Shown: in pieces, positions 9,157-16,674 of the stretch
Numbering within the stretch: position 1 is the stretch's first letter
Layout: each line of letters starts with the position of its first letter
NCBI RefSeq assembly: GCF_001705235.1
Contig: NZ_MCGV01000001.1
Location: 496,001-560,000 of the forward strand
Length of the DNA stretch: 64,000 nt
Source: Clostridium pasteurianum
GTDB lineage: Bacteria; Bacillota; Clostridia; Clostridiales; Clostridiaceae
Direction: 5' to 3'
Notes under the pieces: generated by a model
What the model was told of the DNA's origin: nothing
The model's database searches: none
The model's input: only the letters and a program-made list of their open reading frames with translations
Position numbers and translations under genes: made by a program

Positions 9157-11082
9157 TTTCTCCCCACCTCTACTGTTTAATTTAAAGTAATTTTTTACAT
9201 CTTCTTTCTTTTTGCATTTTCTCAAATATCCAGCATATTCAGCATTTATATTGAAATTAACCATTTCTCTTAATATGCCAGTCATCGCATTTATATCTTC
9301 CATTGCAATATAAAACTCTATTTGTTTTTTATCATCTTCTATATTGTTTATTGAAAGCCCAAGTATACTCTTTTGCTTGCAAAAACCCATATATATTTTT
9401 AAGCTGCAATTGATTTCTATTTCATTAAAAACAATATTTGTACTTAAAGTACTATTAATTTCCCTCCCCACTTCATCCTTATTTTTGTTAAAATATATTA
9501 AATCTTTACACAGGTAATTTCCTATGTTTTTAGTTGTAACCGTTATCTTGCTTTGTGTGTCTTTATTATGAGCTAAAAAATCAGATATATTTTTAACATC
9601 ATTTTCATTTAAAAACGTTGATACCAATAAATATGGCTTAGTTTTAAGATCTAGTGGAACTGTTGAAATCACAAAATCAATGTCATCAAGATTCCTACTC
9701 TTAATTCTATTTGCTGAAATGCTATCAATAATCTCAAAGTTAGGAAAATGCCTATTGAGCTTTGTGCTTAATAATTGTGATGTTCCATAACCACTATGGC
9801 AAACTACTAAAACTCGTTTCCTTATAGAACAACTTTCTAACCCTAGCTGATAATACACAGCTAAATATCCAATTTCATCTATAGGAATAACTTTTTGCTT
9901 CAACTTATGAGCCACCATAAGTGCAGCAGCATTGCATATATTTAAAAGAACAGGATATTGTTCCTTTATTTCGTTAATAAGCGGATTAGATATTTCAATA
10001 TCATATTCCATACGATTTAACATTGGTCTTATATGGAGTAGTAATTTTTCCATTACATTTTTATCATTTGTTATATCTACCTGTAAGATTTCCTCTATAC
10101 ATTGAGTCATATTATCTCTAAATATAATTGCTGTGCGATCTAATTTACTTAATACTTTATCCTTGCTTTCATTTTTTTCCTTAATGAGTCCAAAGGATAC
10201 AAAGTATTGATATAAGTAATAAATCTCTGCCTCATTTAAATTCATTTTAAAATCTTTATTAATTCTATTAATGCATAAAACAGCTTCCTTATAATCTCTT
10301 TCTGATTCTAAATTCTCATGCTGTTCTTCTTCACATATTAATTGTCCTTTTGAGCCTCTTGTCATTGAGATTAAAATATGCGTAAGTAGATTAACATAAT
10401 ATGGGTCATCAATCCTGCAATTATACTTTTTTTGTAAACCCAATAAAAGTTTATTTACATATATTATTTTGTCTTTTTCAAAGAGCTCTGACAACGCATT
10501 CAAGGTTACTCCATCAAGTCTTGTTGCTAATTCATCAATGGTCTTTTCATTTTTTTCACCCTTTGAATACTCAAATAACAAGGATGCAATTGCCCTTCGA
10601 ATATTGATTTCTGAGCCCTTTACTTTGGTTCCCTCTACGGTTTTCTCCAGTTTTAACTTAAATGAAGACAACCATTCCTCTATATATTTAAAATCATTAA
10701 CTATACTAGTCTTACTAACATAATATTTATCAGAAAGCTTTTGAATTGAGGTAATATTATGTGTATCAATAAGCATGTGTTTAATAATTTCCATTCGCCT
10801 GTCATTAATTGAAATCTTCTCACTTTTTCCTCCCTGGATTTGTAGAGTATCATTCAAAATTAATTTTGCATTACGGGCATCCTTTATTTTTATCCCAGCA
10901 CCATGCTTTTTCTCTAATTCAACTTTAAACCCACTTAAATATTCATTAATTACTTCCAGATCCTTCTTTAAAGTTTTGCTAGATACATTTAAGAATTCTC
11001 CATAATATTTAATTGGTTTATAGTCTTTTTCTTTGAGCAGCAAATTTATAAATTCAATTTGCCGTGGATTTAGACTATTCAT
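8695..11082 (-). CDS. PRD-type PTS regulator with C-terminal EIIA (MtlR/LicR class)
   Basis: A 795-residue regulator. Domains in order: HTH_11 (~5-55), a second HTH of the Mga type (~92-140), two PRDs (~190-400), a Gat-type EIIB-like domain with VLVVCHSGYGTSQ (~415-500), and a fructose-type EIIA domain (643-795) with the active His in IAIPHGKS (~711). It should activate the operon in response to PTS phosphorylation. No separate EIIA gene is present, so its EIIA domain probably also serves transport. At 9156 an in-frame ATG preceded by AGAGGTGGGGAG could start a free 153-residue EIIA (listed separately). An AGGAGG site precedes ATG 11082. Confidence 0.92.
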   Translation of the reverse strand: MNSLNPRQIEFINLLLKEKDYKPIKYYGEFLNVSSKTLKKDLEVINEYLSGFKVELEKKHGAGIKIKDARNAKLILNDTLQIQGGKSEKISINDRRMEIIKHMLIDTHNITSIQKLSDKYYVSKTSIVNDFKYIEEWLSSFKLKLEKTVEGTKVKGSEINIRRAIASLLFEYSKGEKNEKTIDELATRLDGVTLNALSELFEKDKIIYVNKLLLGLQKKYNCRIDDPYYVNLLTHILISMTRGSKGQLICEEEQHENLESERDYKEAVLCINRINKDFKMNLNEAEIYYLYQYFVSFGLIKEKNESKDKVLSKLDRTAIIFRDNMTQCIEEILQVDITNDKNVMEKLLLHIRPMLNRMEYDIEISNPLINEIKEQYPVLLNICNAAALMVAHKLKQKVIPIDEIGYLAVYYQLGLESCSIRKRVLVVCHSGYGTSQLLSTKLNRHFPNFEIIDSISANRIKSRNLDDIDFVISTVPLDLKTKPYLLVSTFLNENDVKNISDFLAHNKDTQSKITVTTKNIGNYLCKDLIYFNKNKDEVGREINSTLSTNIVFNEIEINCSLKIYMGFCKQKSILGLSINNIEDDKKQIEFYIAMEDINAMTGILREMVNFNINAEYAGYLRKCKKKEDVKNYFKLNSRGGEKMSVNLSEVIQEKTIKLDMNATTKDEALKELTDLLFDSGVLSDKEAFLKDVYYRETLGSTGIGNGIAIPHGKSNFVSKTSIAIGKTKVGIKWESLDDKPINFIILFAVTESDKTSVHVRLLSKVAAKLGDDEACKDLLKATKPEEVYEIFTREE

Positions 11083-11254
11083 ATTTAACCTCCTCTCTTT
11101 TTGCCTCTGTGCTTTCTATATGTATACGATATCATTTATACCGTCATTGTAAAATAACAAATAAGTTCCCCTTGAAATGGAACTCATGTATCATTACCAT
11201 AAATAAAGGCACAGACCTTTTAATTATACAATCTACGCAAGTACATATCAATAT

Positions 11255-11440
11255 TATCGTACACGAGGTTTGGGCGGAGCCCATTATCCTTCTTAACTCA
11301 ATATAAGCACTCCTCAAATTACACGAGGTTTGGGCGATTTATAAAGTGCCTATATGAAGTTATTAGTAGTAATATAGAAAATGCCTATTGATAATTAAGA
11401 AGGATAATGGGTCTTCGACCCAAACCCCATGTATGATCGT
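11255..11440. repeat. MITE-like inverted-repeat element, copy 1
   Basis: The left end at 11255-11294 (ACACGAGGTTTGGGC, then CCCATTATCCTTCTT) is answered at 11398-11440 by its near-complement (AAGAAGGATAATGGG, then CCCAAACCCCATGTATGAT). The inverted ends run about 40 nt and the whole is about 185 nt. A second piece of the left end sits inside at 11321-11337. No ORF of note. To its right, 11440-11565 matches the interior of copy 2 (TTATCCTTCTTTACTT, CGTAAATATTAA, ATAGCCTGTAT), which suggests copy 1 landed in an older, now truncated copy. Confidence 0.75.
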
Positions 11441-11569
11441 TATCCTTCTTTACTTTAAACAAGCAGTCTATAAGTTATAAGAAGCTTAGATAAACCTTAA
11501 TAATAAATCAAACTTATTAATCGTAAATATTAAAATAGCCTGTATGTTATGCAGAATATTAAAATTCCG

Positions 11570-11931
11570 TAGGTACGGAGGAATTTTTTCCTTGTACTAC
11601 TGTAGACGCAAAGTAATAATGTTTAAGGAACGGTTTAAAAAAATTCTAATAAATCTTGATGGAAAAATTATAAAATGCTTAGATACTTCAATTTTATCAT
11701 ACGCGAGGCTTGGGCTCTGACCATTATCCTTCTTTACTTCAAGCAGACGTTCTCTATATTATTAAGAGGTTTAAATAATCATTATAACGTTAAGAAATTG
11801 AAATTATTAGTCGTAAATATTAAGATAGCCTATATTTTATACAGAAGGATAATTGTTCTTTGACCCAAACCCCTGTTATGATAAGATTTATAGAATTTTT
11901 TTAATGTTCCTTAAGCATTATTACTTTGCTC
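11570..11931 (+). repeat. Long-palindrome repeat (subfamily I), interrupted
   Basis: The conserved tag AAAATTCCGTAGG-ACGGAGG, ATTTTTTCCTTG lies at 11570-11598. It is followed by a palindrome arm at 11609-11693 (AAGTAATAATG, AAGGAACGGTT, ATTCTAATAAATCTT) whose complement returns at 11884-11931. The tip of the hairpin has been replaced by MITE-like copy 2. The same tag-plus-palindrome layout occurs at 38161-38390 and, reversed, at 50727-50959. Confidence 0.75.
11695..11883. repeat. MITE-like inverted-repeat element, copy 2
   Basis: The left end TATCATACGCGAGGCTTGGG at 11695 and the right end at 11843-11883 (GAAGGATAATT, TTTGACCCAAACCCC, TTATGATA) are imperfect inverted repeats of about 40 nt. 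Total length 189 nt, close to copy 1. No protein is encoded. It sits inside the palindrome of the surrounding subfamily I element, so it is the younger insertion. Confidence 0.75.
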
Positions 11932-12829
11932 ATAGATATAATTTTCTTTCAATTCTTCTATCAAATTCAGACCAAGTGCCAGGCTCCGTTTTTTCTTTTA
12001 TTTGAGAGATTTTATTCATAGTAGCATCTACTGAATCAGCATAGTTAACTATAAATGACTCTTCCATATTCATTTCTCTTGGAGAACCGAATTCAAGTTT
12101 TCCATGATGCTGAACAATACAACCTTTTATTCGCTCTACAAAATCCTCAGTATAAATATTAGGATTTTCTCTAATAGCTCTATCCACAAGTTCTACTCCA
12201 ATTACAATATGTCCCTCCATCTGTCCTCTAAGTGTGTATTTAAATGGTCCATCATAATCATACTCATATACTTTTCCAATATCATGAAGTTTTGCTGCAA
12301 GTACTGCAAGTTCAGTTCTCCTGCATTCATATTTTTCACAAAGTTCAGAAGTTAATTTCATCACGTTTAAGGTATGTTCTGCAAGTCCACCTAAATAATT
12401 GTGGTGCATAGAAACCCCACCTATGCACCTTTTAAATTTGTCTAAGAATTCGTCATTTTTAAAAAAATAATCATTTAAAGCCCTCCCCTCTCTTGAGATA
12501 ATGTATTCATCCGTATACACCTTAATTTCACTCATAATCTCTTCAATAGGTCTTTTCACTGTTGGAAGATAATCCGATATGTTGTAATTTGAAATTATTT
12601 TATACTTTTTCACCTCTAAATTCATGGCTTTAAGTCCTTCAACTTCTATTACTGTACCCTGTTTAATATCGTTGTTTCTTCCAGGTATACTTGCCTTTAT
12701 ATCTCCACTTTTATCTGCTAATATACATACAGTTTTATCATTATCTTTGAATATTATCTTCATTACCATTAATGATGTTTTTACGTTATCTCTACTTTTT
12801 AAATTACATAAGAAATTTGTTTTTGACAT
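11930..12829 (-). CDS. HD-domain 3'-5' exoribonuclease, YhaM-like
   Basis: A 299-residue protein. The N-terminus (~15-90) looks like an OB-fold (VCILADKSGDIKASI, GTVIEVEG). The HD phosphohydrolase domain (~130-265) shows H in SMHHNYLGGLAEHT, the LHDIGK metal motif, and VQHHGK and NYADSVDA further on. This order and length are those of the YhaM/CBF1 family, which trims single-stranded RNA and DNA from the 3' end. A GGAGGAG site precedes ATG 12829. Its 3' end abuts the repeat cluster at 11.3-11.9 kb. The family assignment rests on the HD motif set and the OB-fold; the activity itself is inferred. Confidence 0.85.
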   Translation of the reverse strand: MSKTNFLCNLKSRDNVKTSLMVMKIIFKDNDKTVCILADKSGDIKASIPGRNNDIKQGTVIEVEGLKAMNLEVKKYKIISNYNISDYLPTVKRPIEEIMSEIKVYTDEYIISREGRALNDYFFKNDEFLDKFKRCIGGVSMHHNYLGGLAEHTLNVMKLTSELCEKYECRRTELAVLAAKLHDIGKVYEYDYDGPFKYTLRGQMEGHIVIGVELVDRAIRENPNIYTEDFVERIKGCIVQHHGKLEFGSPREMNMEESFIVNYADSVDATMNKISQIKEKTEPGTWSEFDRRIERKLYL

Positions 12830-13042
12830 ATTTTAAACTCCTCCAAAATTAGCTTTTAATTTATGGTTTCACTATAAAATTTTTTTATACTAGTCAAAAA
12901 TTCTAATGTATATATTTTCAAATTATTTTTATATATTTTTAATCTAAAAAGTATTTCTTTCAAAATTATGAACTAATTATGTACTTTATATAAAAAAATT
13001 GTTATAATTTAAGGGAATATTGACGAATATGGGGGTAATACC

Positions 13043-16000
13043 GTGAAAAAGGCAAAATACAGAATAAGTTTAGCTCTAAGTATTTCATTAATGGCTAGCT
13101 TATCTAATACTACTGTTTTTAACAAAATTCAAGCAGCAAATAGCAGCAATGTTTATGCATCCACTTTGTCCAGTGATGTTAGTGTATCTTCTGTAACATT
13201 GAATAAAGAAACAGATACTTTAACAGTTGGAGATACAGATACTTTAACAGCAACAGTGGCTCCAGACAATGCAACAAACAAATCTGTAACATGGACAACT
13301 TCAGATTCAAAAATAGCAACTGTATCAAGTACTGGCGTTGTAACTGCTGTAAGTGCAGGAACAGCTACAATTGTAGTAACTACAGCTGATGGAAGTAAAA
13401 CATCCAGCTGCAATGTAACTGTAAATAACCCTAGCGTTGGTGTAACATATGATGCCCATGTTCAAAACATAGGCTGGCAAACACCTTGGGCTAAAGACGG
13501 CAGTGAGGCTGGGACTGAGGGTAAAGCTTTTAGAATTGAAGCCCTTAAAATTAATCTTACTAATGCTCCAGCAGGCGCTTCTATAGCCTATCAAACTCAT
13601 ATTCAAAATGTTGGCTGGCAAGATTCCAAGACCAGCGGAGATATCTCCGGTACAACTGGAAAAGGTTTGAGAATTGAAGCCATTAAAATCAAGCTTCAAA
13701 ATATGCCTGGTTACTCAGTTGCATATCAAGCTTATATTGAAAATATTGGCTGGCAGGACTGGAAATATGACGATGATACAGCTGGAACTACTGGAAAGAA
13801 TCTAAGAGTTGAAGCTCTTAAAGTCAAAATAGTTCCTACTGTAAATGCAAGTTCTGTGAGCTTAAATAAAACTACAGATACTTTAACAGCTGGAGATACA
13901 GATACTTTAACGGCTGTAGTAGCTCCAGACAACGCAACAAACAAGTCTGTAACATGGACAACTTCAGATTCAAAAATAGCAACTGTATCAAGTACTGGTG
14001 TTGTAACTGCTGTAAGCGCAGGAACAGCTAAAATTACAGCAACTACAGCTGATGGAAGTAAAACATCCATCTGCGATGTAACTGTAAATAGCCCTGGCAT
14101 TGGTGTAACATATGATGCCCACGTTCAAAACATAGGCTGGCAAACACCTTGGTCTAAGGATGGCAGTGAATCTGGTACTGAAGGTAAAGCTTTTAGAATT
14201 GAAGCTCTTAAAATAAATCTTACTAATGCTCCAGCAGGTGCTTCTATATCTTATCAAACTCATATTCAAAATATTGGTTGGCAAGATTATAAATCAAATG
14301 GAGATATATCTGGTACAACTGGGAAAGGTTTAAGAATTGAGGGTATTAAAATCAAACTTCAAAATATGCCTGATTATTCAGTTGCATATCAAGCTTATAT
14401 TGAAAATATTGGTTGGCAGGACTGGAAATACGACGATGATGCAGCTGGAACTACTGGAAAGAATCTAAGAATTGAAGCTCTTAAAGTCAAAATAGTTCCT
14501 AAACAAAATACAAATGTAAATGTAAGTAATGAAATAGGAAATACTAACAGCAATTTAGCAAACAATGGACTTGCAGCAGAAAAAAACAATTGGATATATT
14601 ATGATGATATTTCATCTAAAACTTTAAATAAGGTTTCAACAGATGGCACATCAAAACAGGTACTTGTAAGTGGCGCTGTAAGAAACATAAATGTAGTAGG
14701 TGATTGGGTTTATTATACTGACGAAAATAATAATGCGTATAAAGTAAAAACGGATGGTACTTCAAAAACAGATCTAAAAATGAGTAATGTTCTACAAATG
14801 AATGTAATAGGTGATTGGATTTACTACATACCTACAGCAAATGATTCAGATGACTACTTTAACGGCATATACAAAATAAAAACAGATGGCACCTCAAAAT
14901 CTACTGTTACTACTAACAAAGTATTAAAGTATGCAATTGAAAATGATTGGGTATACTACGTTAAATTAGAGGACATAACCATAACAGACATCCCTGATAC
15001 AATAGGAAAATTGCATAAGGTAAAAACAGATGGTACCTCTGATACTTTAATATGTGACAGTTTTATAGACCCAGAGACACCTTCAATTACAGTTGAAAAT
15101 GGTTGTATTTATTATAAGAGTGCTTATCTTCCTGCTGACGATGCTTATAAGGCTTTTGCTCCATATGCTGATAATAAACTATATAAAATAAATGTAGACG
15201 GTACTTCAAAAACAGCTTTGAAAAGTTTTGGAGATACAGTACTTAAGTTTACTAATCTAAATGTTGCAAATGGATGGGTTTATTATTCTCTACTTGACAA
15301 TGGAGGCATTCAACCATCTTCATATACAGAAAACACTTATAAAATAAAAACAGATGGTACTGGAGAAGTAAATTTTGCAAATATAGACAGCAAAATAATC
15401 ACTGGCATTAATATAGTTAATAATTGGATTTTTGGAAACCTTCAAAGTGCTAGATCTTACGGTGATTGGGGTCAAATGTTTAATTTTCCTATGAAGATGA
15501 AAACTGATGGTTCAAATTTTGATTATTATGATAACAATATATGTAGTGATATAACAGGAGCACAAGACAATAATATTTTATACAAAGACTTCTATAATTC
15601 TGATTGGAATGTCAATGTTAATTCTGTTGAACCTACTAAATTGACTGGTACTTCACCAGATGCTATTAAAGACTTAGTTACTACAAATACTGGAAAGTAC
15701 TATTTAAAGAAAGCCTCTATTTATGACTTTTATTATTCATTATATAGAAGTAATACAGATGGCACCGGAGAAACAAAGCTAAGTGCTAATGTACCACAAT
15801 TTGAAATATCAAACAATACTATAGTTTATACATCTCAATCTCCTGATGAATGTAATCTATACAAAATGAACTTAGATGGAAGTGGTCAAACTAAGCTTTC
15901 AACCAACAACCTTAATTCTTACAGTGATAAATTTATAGTTCAAAATGATACTGTATATTATACTGTTAATAATTCACAATATCCAGATATATCAGGAATA

Positions 16001-16576
16001 TACAAAACAAGTATCAGCAGTCCTTCAGACATTAAAATTATTAGCGGATCTTGTACCGATTTATTTAGTAAAGGAAACAATATATTTTATAATAAAGCTT
16101 CAAGTAACACTCAAAATCAATTGTGGAAAGCAAATATGGATGGCACTTCTGCAACAACATTAGATAGTAATATTACTTTAGTAGACTATGCTACAATCAG
16201 CGATAGTGTATTCTATACAAAAGGAAGTTCCTTGTACAAGCTTAATATCGATACAAATAATATAGTTAAACTAGTAGATGCATCACCATACACTATTAAA
16301 ATAACTCCAAATTATATTTTGTATAATCAGGCTCCAGGTTCAAGTACACTATATAAAGCTAATATAGATGGTACTTCTATAGTTAAATTATGTGATAACG
16401 GTGAAGTAGTCTTTGGCGTTACAGTAGTAGGCGACTGGGTTTATTACGCAGGAACTTTACCAAATCAACAATCGGATGATGAAGCAAGATATGTATTCAA
16501 GGTTAAGCTTGATGGAACATCTGGTCAGCAAACTGCAATAAGAGATATCAACAAATTCTACAATTTTACTAACTAA
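13043..16576 (+). CDS. Secreted Big_2/ChW-repeat protein with DUF5050-like C-terminus
   Basis: A 1177-residue exported protein starting at GTG 13043 after GGGGGTAATACC. A signal peptide (KK near the start, hydrophobic ~9-23) ends near QAANSS. Next come a Big_2 Ig-like domain (~48-128), three ChW repeats (each with NIGWQ or NVGWQ and a GTxGK...RIEALK/I ending), then a second Big_2 plus three more ChW repeats (~270-488) nearly identical to the first set. Residues ~490-1177 hold many W(I/V)YY and YKxxTDGTS units, as in DUF5050 beta-propeller-like proteins. ChW repeats are a hallmark of solvent-forming clostridia and are thought to bind cell-surface material. Single gene with its own terminator; the ligand is unknown. 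Confidence 0.92.
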   Translation: MKKAKYRISLALSISLMASLSNTTVFNKIQAANSSNVYASTLSSDVSVSSVTLNKETDTLTVGDTDTLTATVAPDNATNKSVTWTTSDSKIATVSSTGVVTAVSAGTATIVVTTADGSKTSSCNVTVNNPSVGVTYDAHVQNIGWQTPWAKDGSEAGTEGKAFRIEALKINLTNAPAGASIAYQTHIQNVGWQDSKTSGDISGTTGKGLRIEAIKIKLQNMPGYSVAYQAYIENIGWQDWKYDDDTAGTTGKNLRVEALKVKIVPTVNASSVSLNKTTDTLTAGDTDTLTAVVAPDNATNKSVTWTTSDSKIATVSSTGVVTAVSAGTAKITATTADGSKTSICDVTVNSPGIGVTYDAHVQNIGWQTPWSKDGSESGTEGKAFRIEALKINLTNAPAGASISYQTHIQNIGWQDYKSNGDISGTTGKGLRIEGIKIKLQNMPDYSVAYQAYIENIGWQDWKYDDDAAGTTGKNLRIEALKVKIVPKQNTNVNVSNEIGNTNSNLANNGLAAEKNNWIYYDDISSKTLNKVSTDGTSKQVLVSGAVRNINVVGDWVYYTDENNNAYKVKTDGTSKTDLKMSNVLQMNVIGDWIYYIPTANDSDDYFNGIYKIKTDGTSKSTVTTNKVLKYAIENDWVYYVKLEDITITDIPDTIGKLHKVKTDGTSDTLICDSFIDPETPSITVENGCIYYKSAYLPADDAYKAFAPYADNKLYKINVDGTSKTALKSFGDTVLKFTNLNVANGWVYYSLLDNGGIQPSSYTENTYKIKTDGTGEVNFANIDSKIITGINIVNNWIFGNLQSARSYGDWGQMFNFPMKMKTDGSNFDYYDNNICSDITGAQDNNILYKDFYNSDWNVNVNSVEPTKLTGTSPDAIKDLVTTNTGKYYLKKASIYDFYYSLYRSNTDGTGETKLSANVPQFEISNNTIVYTSQSPDECNLYKMNLDGSGQTKLSTNNLNSYSDKFIVQNDTVYYTVNNSQYPDISGIYKTSISSPSDIKIISGSCTDLFSKGNNIFYNKASSNTQNQLWKANMDGTSATTLDSNITLVDYATISDSVFYTKGSSLYKLNIDTNNIVKLVDASPYTIKITPNYILYNQAPGSSTLYKANIDGTSIVKLCDNGEVVFGVTVVGDWVYYAGTLPNQQSDDEARYVFKVKLDGTSGQQTAIRDINKFYNFTN
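13184..14502 (+). repeat. Tandem duplication of a ~660-bp Big_2 plus ChW3 block
   Basis: The block at about 13184-13840 recurs at 13846-14502 at high nucleotide identity, with long exact runs such as the stretch covering ACAGATACTTTAAC and the one coding TTSDSKIATVSSTGVV. It arose by in-frame duplication of about 220 codons within the secreted protein gene. Confidence 0.85.
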
Positions 16577-16585
16577 TACTTATTT

Positions 16586-16632
16586 AAAAAGAAATTGCAA
16601 AGAGCATTAAACTCTCTGCAATTTCTTTTTTT
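16586..16632. terminator. Bidirectional terminator after the ChW protein gene
   Basis: AAAAAGAAATTGCA pairs with TGCAATTTCTTTTT across a 17-base loop, with T-rich flanks on both strands. It serves this gene and may also serve the convergent SNF2 gene. Confidence 0.85.
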
Positions 16633-16674
16633 AATTAGTTCATTATAAAGTTAACATTATTACTTTCACACTAA

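Noticed and set aside
11064-11863. Short plus-strand ORFs in the repeat cluster
   Set aside because: They run across inverted-repeat ends, differ between copies, and have no ribosome sites, so the elements are taken as non-coding.
13153-14589. Several minus-strand ORFs inside the ChW protein gene
   Set aside because: They repeat because the gene itself repeats; their sequences are antisense images of Big_2 and ChW codons.
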